From contig SKCR01023808.1 in NCBI GenBank assembly GCA_019454045.1, positions 186,001-250,000 on the forward strand: a DNA stretch of 64,000 nucleotides, read 5' to 3'. This DNA is from Zanthoxylum bungeanum (lineage: Eukaryota; Streptophyta; Magnoliopsida; Sapindales; Rutaceae). The position numbers and the translations under genes were made by a program. Below are positions 61,139 through 64,000 of the stretch, piece by piece (within the stretch, counting starts at the first letter, position 1; each line of letters opens with the position of its first letter). Under the pieces are notes generated by a model that worked only from the letters and a program-made list of their open reading frames with translations, made no database searches and was not told the DNA's origin.

Positions 61139-63192
61139 ATGGCAAGCTCATCCGAGAACATAATGTCAAATATGCCAACCCAAGAGAGCGGCCCTAGTGT
61201 CAGTGCACAATCACGGAGAAGAGAAGTTAAGGCTCGGTCCTCGGATATTTTCAAAATTCATTTTAATTTGGAACGCCTAGAAGATGATTCACAACGAGCA
61301 GTTTGCAACTATTGTGGAGTTATCTACAAATTTTCAGGTGGATATGGCAATATGATCAAGCACATGGAAAAACATCATCCGGTTGAATTTGGCATTGATA
61401 CGACGCAAACTCAAATGGCCAGGTACGCATCATCAAGTAGAGGTACTAGTGCTTTAGATTTATTTAAATATTCTGATGCAAAAAATAGAGAGGAATTTGC
61501 GAAATTAACTTGTATGGCACATCTTTCTTTAAGCTTTGGTGAAAAACTTCATTTTACTAATTACGTGCATAATGCTTTAAACCCTTCTGCATGTAGAATG
61601 ACTCGAAACACAACAAAACGTCATATTTTTAAATTATACAAAGATGGTAAAATTATTTTAAATGAAATATTTAAAGAGATGAAAGGTCGTATTTCTGTAT
61701 GTTCTGATATTTGGAGTGATCATTGGCAAACACATTCATACATGGGTGTGACTTGTCATTGGATTGATGCATCATTTACCATGCAAAAGACTAATTGCAT
61801 TTAGAGTTTTTGATGACCAACATACTGCACATAATATTTATAGAATGATGAAGGTAATTTTTGATGAATATGGTTTAGGAGAAAAAATTTTAACAATTGG
61901 ATTTGATAATGCATCTGCAAATACTGCATCCATCAATGATTTAAAAGAAATATGTCAACCAAATTTAGGGGGTCGGTTTTTTCATATTCGTTGTACATGT
62001 CATGTCCTCAACTTATGTGTGCAAGACGGTCTAAAATTATTATCACCTTTCCTTGATCCAATTAAAACGGCACTTAACTGTATTTGGTCATATTCTCAAA
62101 TTAGGAGAGAATGGACCAAGTTTTGTAAAATAAATGGTATTAAACCGATTAAATTTTCAAGAGATGTTCCAACACGTTGGAATTCTACTTATTTTCTTTT
62201 ATGTCAAGCATTTCAATACAAAGATGCATTATGTAGTTTTTTTTCTCAACATGTTCAAAATATCACACTTTATCCTAGTCAATGGGATATTTGTGAATTT
62301 TTTTTAGATATTTTAAAAGTTTTTAATGATGCTACTTTAGTTTTTAGCGGCGTTTATTATCCTACAACACATTTATTTCTTCTTGAGAGTTTAAATATTG
62401 TTGGCACTCTCGATGAACATGTTGACAGTAACGATCCTAATGATATTGTTTTGTTAGAAGCCATTACTGTTATGAAGGTAAAATGGTTAAACTATTTTAG
62501 AGAAATTCCTTTACTTTATCTTATTGCTACTGTTTTTGATCCTAGATTTAAATTAGAAGGTTTGAGTGGTGCTTTACAAGCTTATTATGGTTATTTAGGA
62601 ATATTAGATGAAATTGACATTACTAGATTAATGACGAAATTAAGAAATGATTTAATTGAGTTATTAATGATTATATGTAAGATATAACTTAGTAACATTA
62701 GGTCAATCTAGTAGTAGCGAACCGGTAATTCAAACAAGACTTAGCGCAGGGGATCGTTGGTTATTGCAACGAAATAAAAAAGCTAGGGATACGACAACTA
62801 ATAACCCTGAATTAGATAATTATTTATCTACAAATTTTGAGTTTTCTAATGAAAGTTTATGCAGTAAAAATTTTAAAATCCTTGAATGGTGGAACCGGCA
62901 TCAAAATATATATCCTGTTTTATCTATTATTGCTAAAGAGATCTTGGCAGCACCTATTTCCACCGTTGCGGTTGAGCAAGCCTTCAGCTTGGGAGGTAAT
63001 ATATTGGAAGCTAGGCGATCTTCATTACATCCAAGCACTCTAGAAGCAACAGCTTGTGTGGATGATTGGACTCGAGCTGATCTGAGACAACAAGAAGATG
63101 CCCCCGATGATTGTGAAGATTTGTTCGATAATGCTTCTGCAACAAGTGCAAGCGGAACCGGAGCCGAAGGATCAACCGATAATGATGATTGA
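61139..63192 (+). pseudogene. hAT transposase (BED zinc finger, hAT dimerisation domain), two frameshifts
   Basis: The start at 61139 opens a BED-type zinc finger (Cys56, Cys59, His75, His80). The RNase-H-like core begins near VCSDIWSDHW, continues with FDNASAN and the CHVLNLCVQDGL block, and includes VPTRWNST. The C-terminal hAT dimerisation domain has ILEWWNRH and STVAVEQAFS, followed by an acidic Asp/Ser tail ending DNDD. The frame breaks at about 61,785-61,790 (stop at 61,804) and again at about 62,665-62,680 (stop at 62,687); each side continues in another frame. All expected domains are present and otherwise open, so the damage is young. Confidence 0.92.
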
Positions 63193-63545
63193 TAATTGTA
63201 AAATTATAATTTACAAAAGGGGATATGTCTAAAAGACTAAAACTTGTAATGGAACTACGTGAGCTTTGATTCCTCTCACCCTTGGAGGATACGTAGACAA
63301 CTTAAATATTTAAAAATTTAAGCTCAAGCTCTTCAATGTAATAAATTTTTTTTTTTTAAATTTAATCTCATTTTTTTTTATTTAATTAATCAAAAAAAAA
63401 AAAAAATTTAACCGAACCGAACCGGAACCGAAAGGTTCGGTTCCGGTTCGGTTTTCGGTTCCGGTTCCACACTTGTGGAACCGGTAACCGCCGGTTCGGT
63501 TCGGTTCCGAACCGAACCGAACCGCCGGCCGGGTCTACTCGTAAT

Positions 63546-64000
63546 CGGAATCAGAATGAAATTGAATCGAAATGAGCTGGAATGAGAATGATAAATCGGA
63601 ATCAGAATAAGTTGTTTACTTAATTGTAGGAATCGGAATCAAAATGAAACAATATTACTATTGATGTGATTAATTTGTCCAGTAATCAGAATGAATTGTT
63701 AAAAAGTTACAAAAATACCCTTAGTTATAATTATATATTAATTTATTATTTATTAATCATTATTAATTTTTGATGTATTAAATTACTTAATGTTAAATTA
63801 TTTTTTATTAAAATATTAAATATTATTTTATTATTAATTATTGATTAATAGTTTTTATTTATTATATATTATTTAAGTATTAATTAATTATTTCTTTATT
63901 AATTAATTATTAATGTATTAAATTATTAAATATTATTATATTCTTTTATTAAAATAGTAAATATTATTTTTTATTAATTATTGATTAATTATTAATACAT
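63546..64000. other. Flank of the hAT element, probably an older repeat
   Basis: GGAATCGGAATCAGAATGA-type units continue the sequence that precedes the hAT element (GGTGCGTTTACG at 60,506). The hAT element therefore seems to have jumped into another GGAATC-rich repeat whose far end is outside the window. The rest is AT-rich. Confidence 0.5.

Larger units (their letters stand above)
60527..63537 (+). mobile_element. hAT transposon with transposase gene (3.0 kb)
   Basis: It begins TAGACCCGGCC and ends GGCCGGGTCTA. Perfect 8-bp target duplication CTCGTAAT at 60519-60526 and 63538-63545. GGTTCCGGTTCGG-type units crowd both ends. It carries a hAT transposase gene with two frameshifts. Its ends match the small elements at 28431, 32763 and 41471. 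The clean duplication points to recent insertion. Confidence 0.97.

Overview
The window is nuclear DNA from a flowering plant, probably a eudicot. It is AT-rich, its genes carry plant-type GT-AG introns, it holds a chloroplast-targeted Clp subunit and a plant C1-2i zinc-finger regulator, and most of it is layered plant transposable elements. I cannot name the species.

Layout. 1-2,760: no secure gene; one TIR element carrying a tRNA-like Pol III box pair, then a SINE. 2,767-9,003 and 11,026-19,167: two CACTA (En/Spm) elements of one family, same orientation, about 2 kb apart. Each has the same 14-bp terminal repeat, dense arrays of a family-specific palindromic motif, a tnpD-type gene and a tnpA-like gene. 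Both genes are broken in both copies, mostly at different sites. 19,200-33,100: gene-poor DNA with SINEs, several non-autonomous hAT-type elements and a decayed minus-strand Ty1/copia element. 34,020-34,757: an intact single-exon ZAT10-type C2H2 repressor gene (minus strand) with a SINE just upstream of its TATA box. 35-43 kb: a palindromic MITE, two hAT-like elements, a solo LTR, and a short non-autonomous LTR element (LARD/TRIM type) that contains a hAT-like element with a perfect 8-bp target duplication. 43,369-50,109: a nearly complete Ty1/copia retrotransposon with about 1-kb LTRs, its gag-pol interrupted. 51.6-59.9 kb: the gene island, with CLPR1 (9 exons, 383 residues deduced) and a ZFPL1-type zinc-finger membrane protein (9 exons, 337 residues deduced), both on the plus strand. 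60,527-63,537: a 3-kb hAT element with a perfect 8-bp duplication and a BED/hAT transposase gene carrying two frameshifts.

How it fits together. The three host genes are independent housekeeping or regulatory genes. The rest is the mobile fraction: a larger hAT element and small elements sharing its ends, a CACTA family caught at two stages of decay, a SINE family of ten copies (most with recognisable target duplications), and LTR elements at different stages (decayed, solo LTR, internally reduced, nearly complete). Five of the DNA-element families here share one design: a family-specific short motif repeated many times next to the ends, around an AT-rich core. The least expected structures are the internal copy of the CACTA end-array between its two genes, a 330-bp hairpin of 53-bp units in the leader intron of the first CACTA copy, and three adjacent perfect hairpins at the 5' end of the hAT element. 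All calls are by eye; no database search was run.
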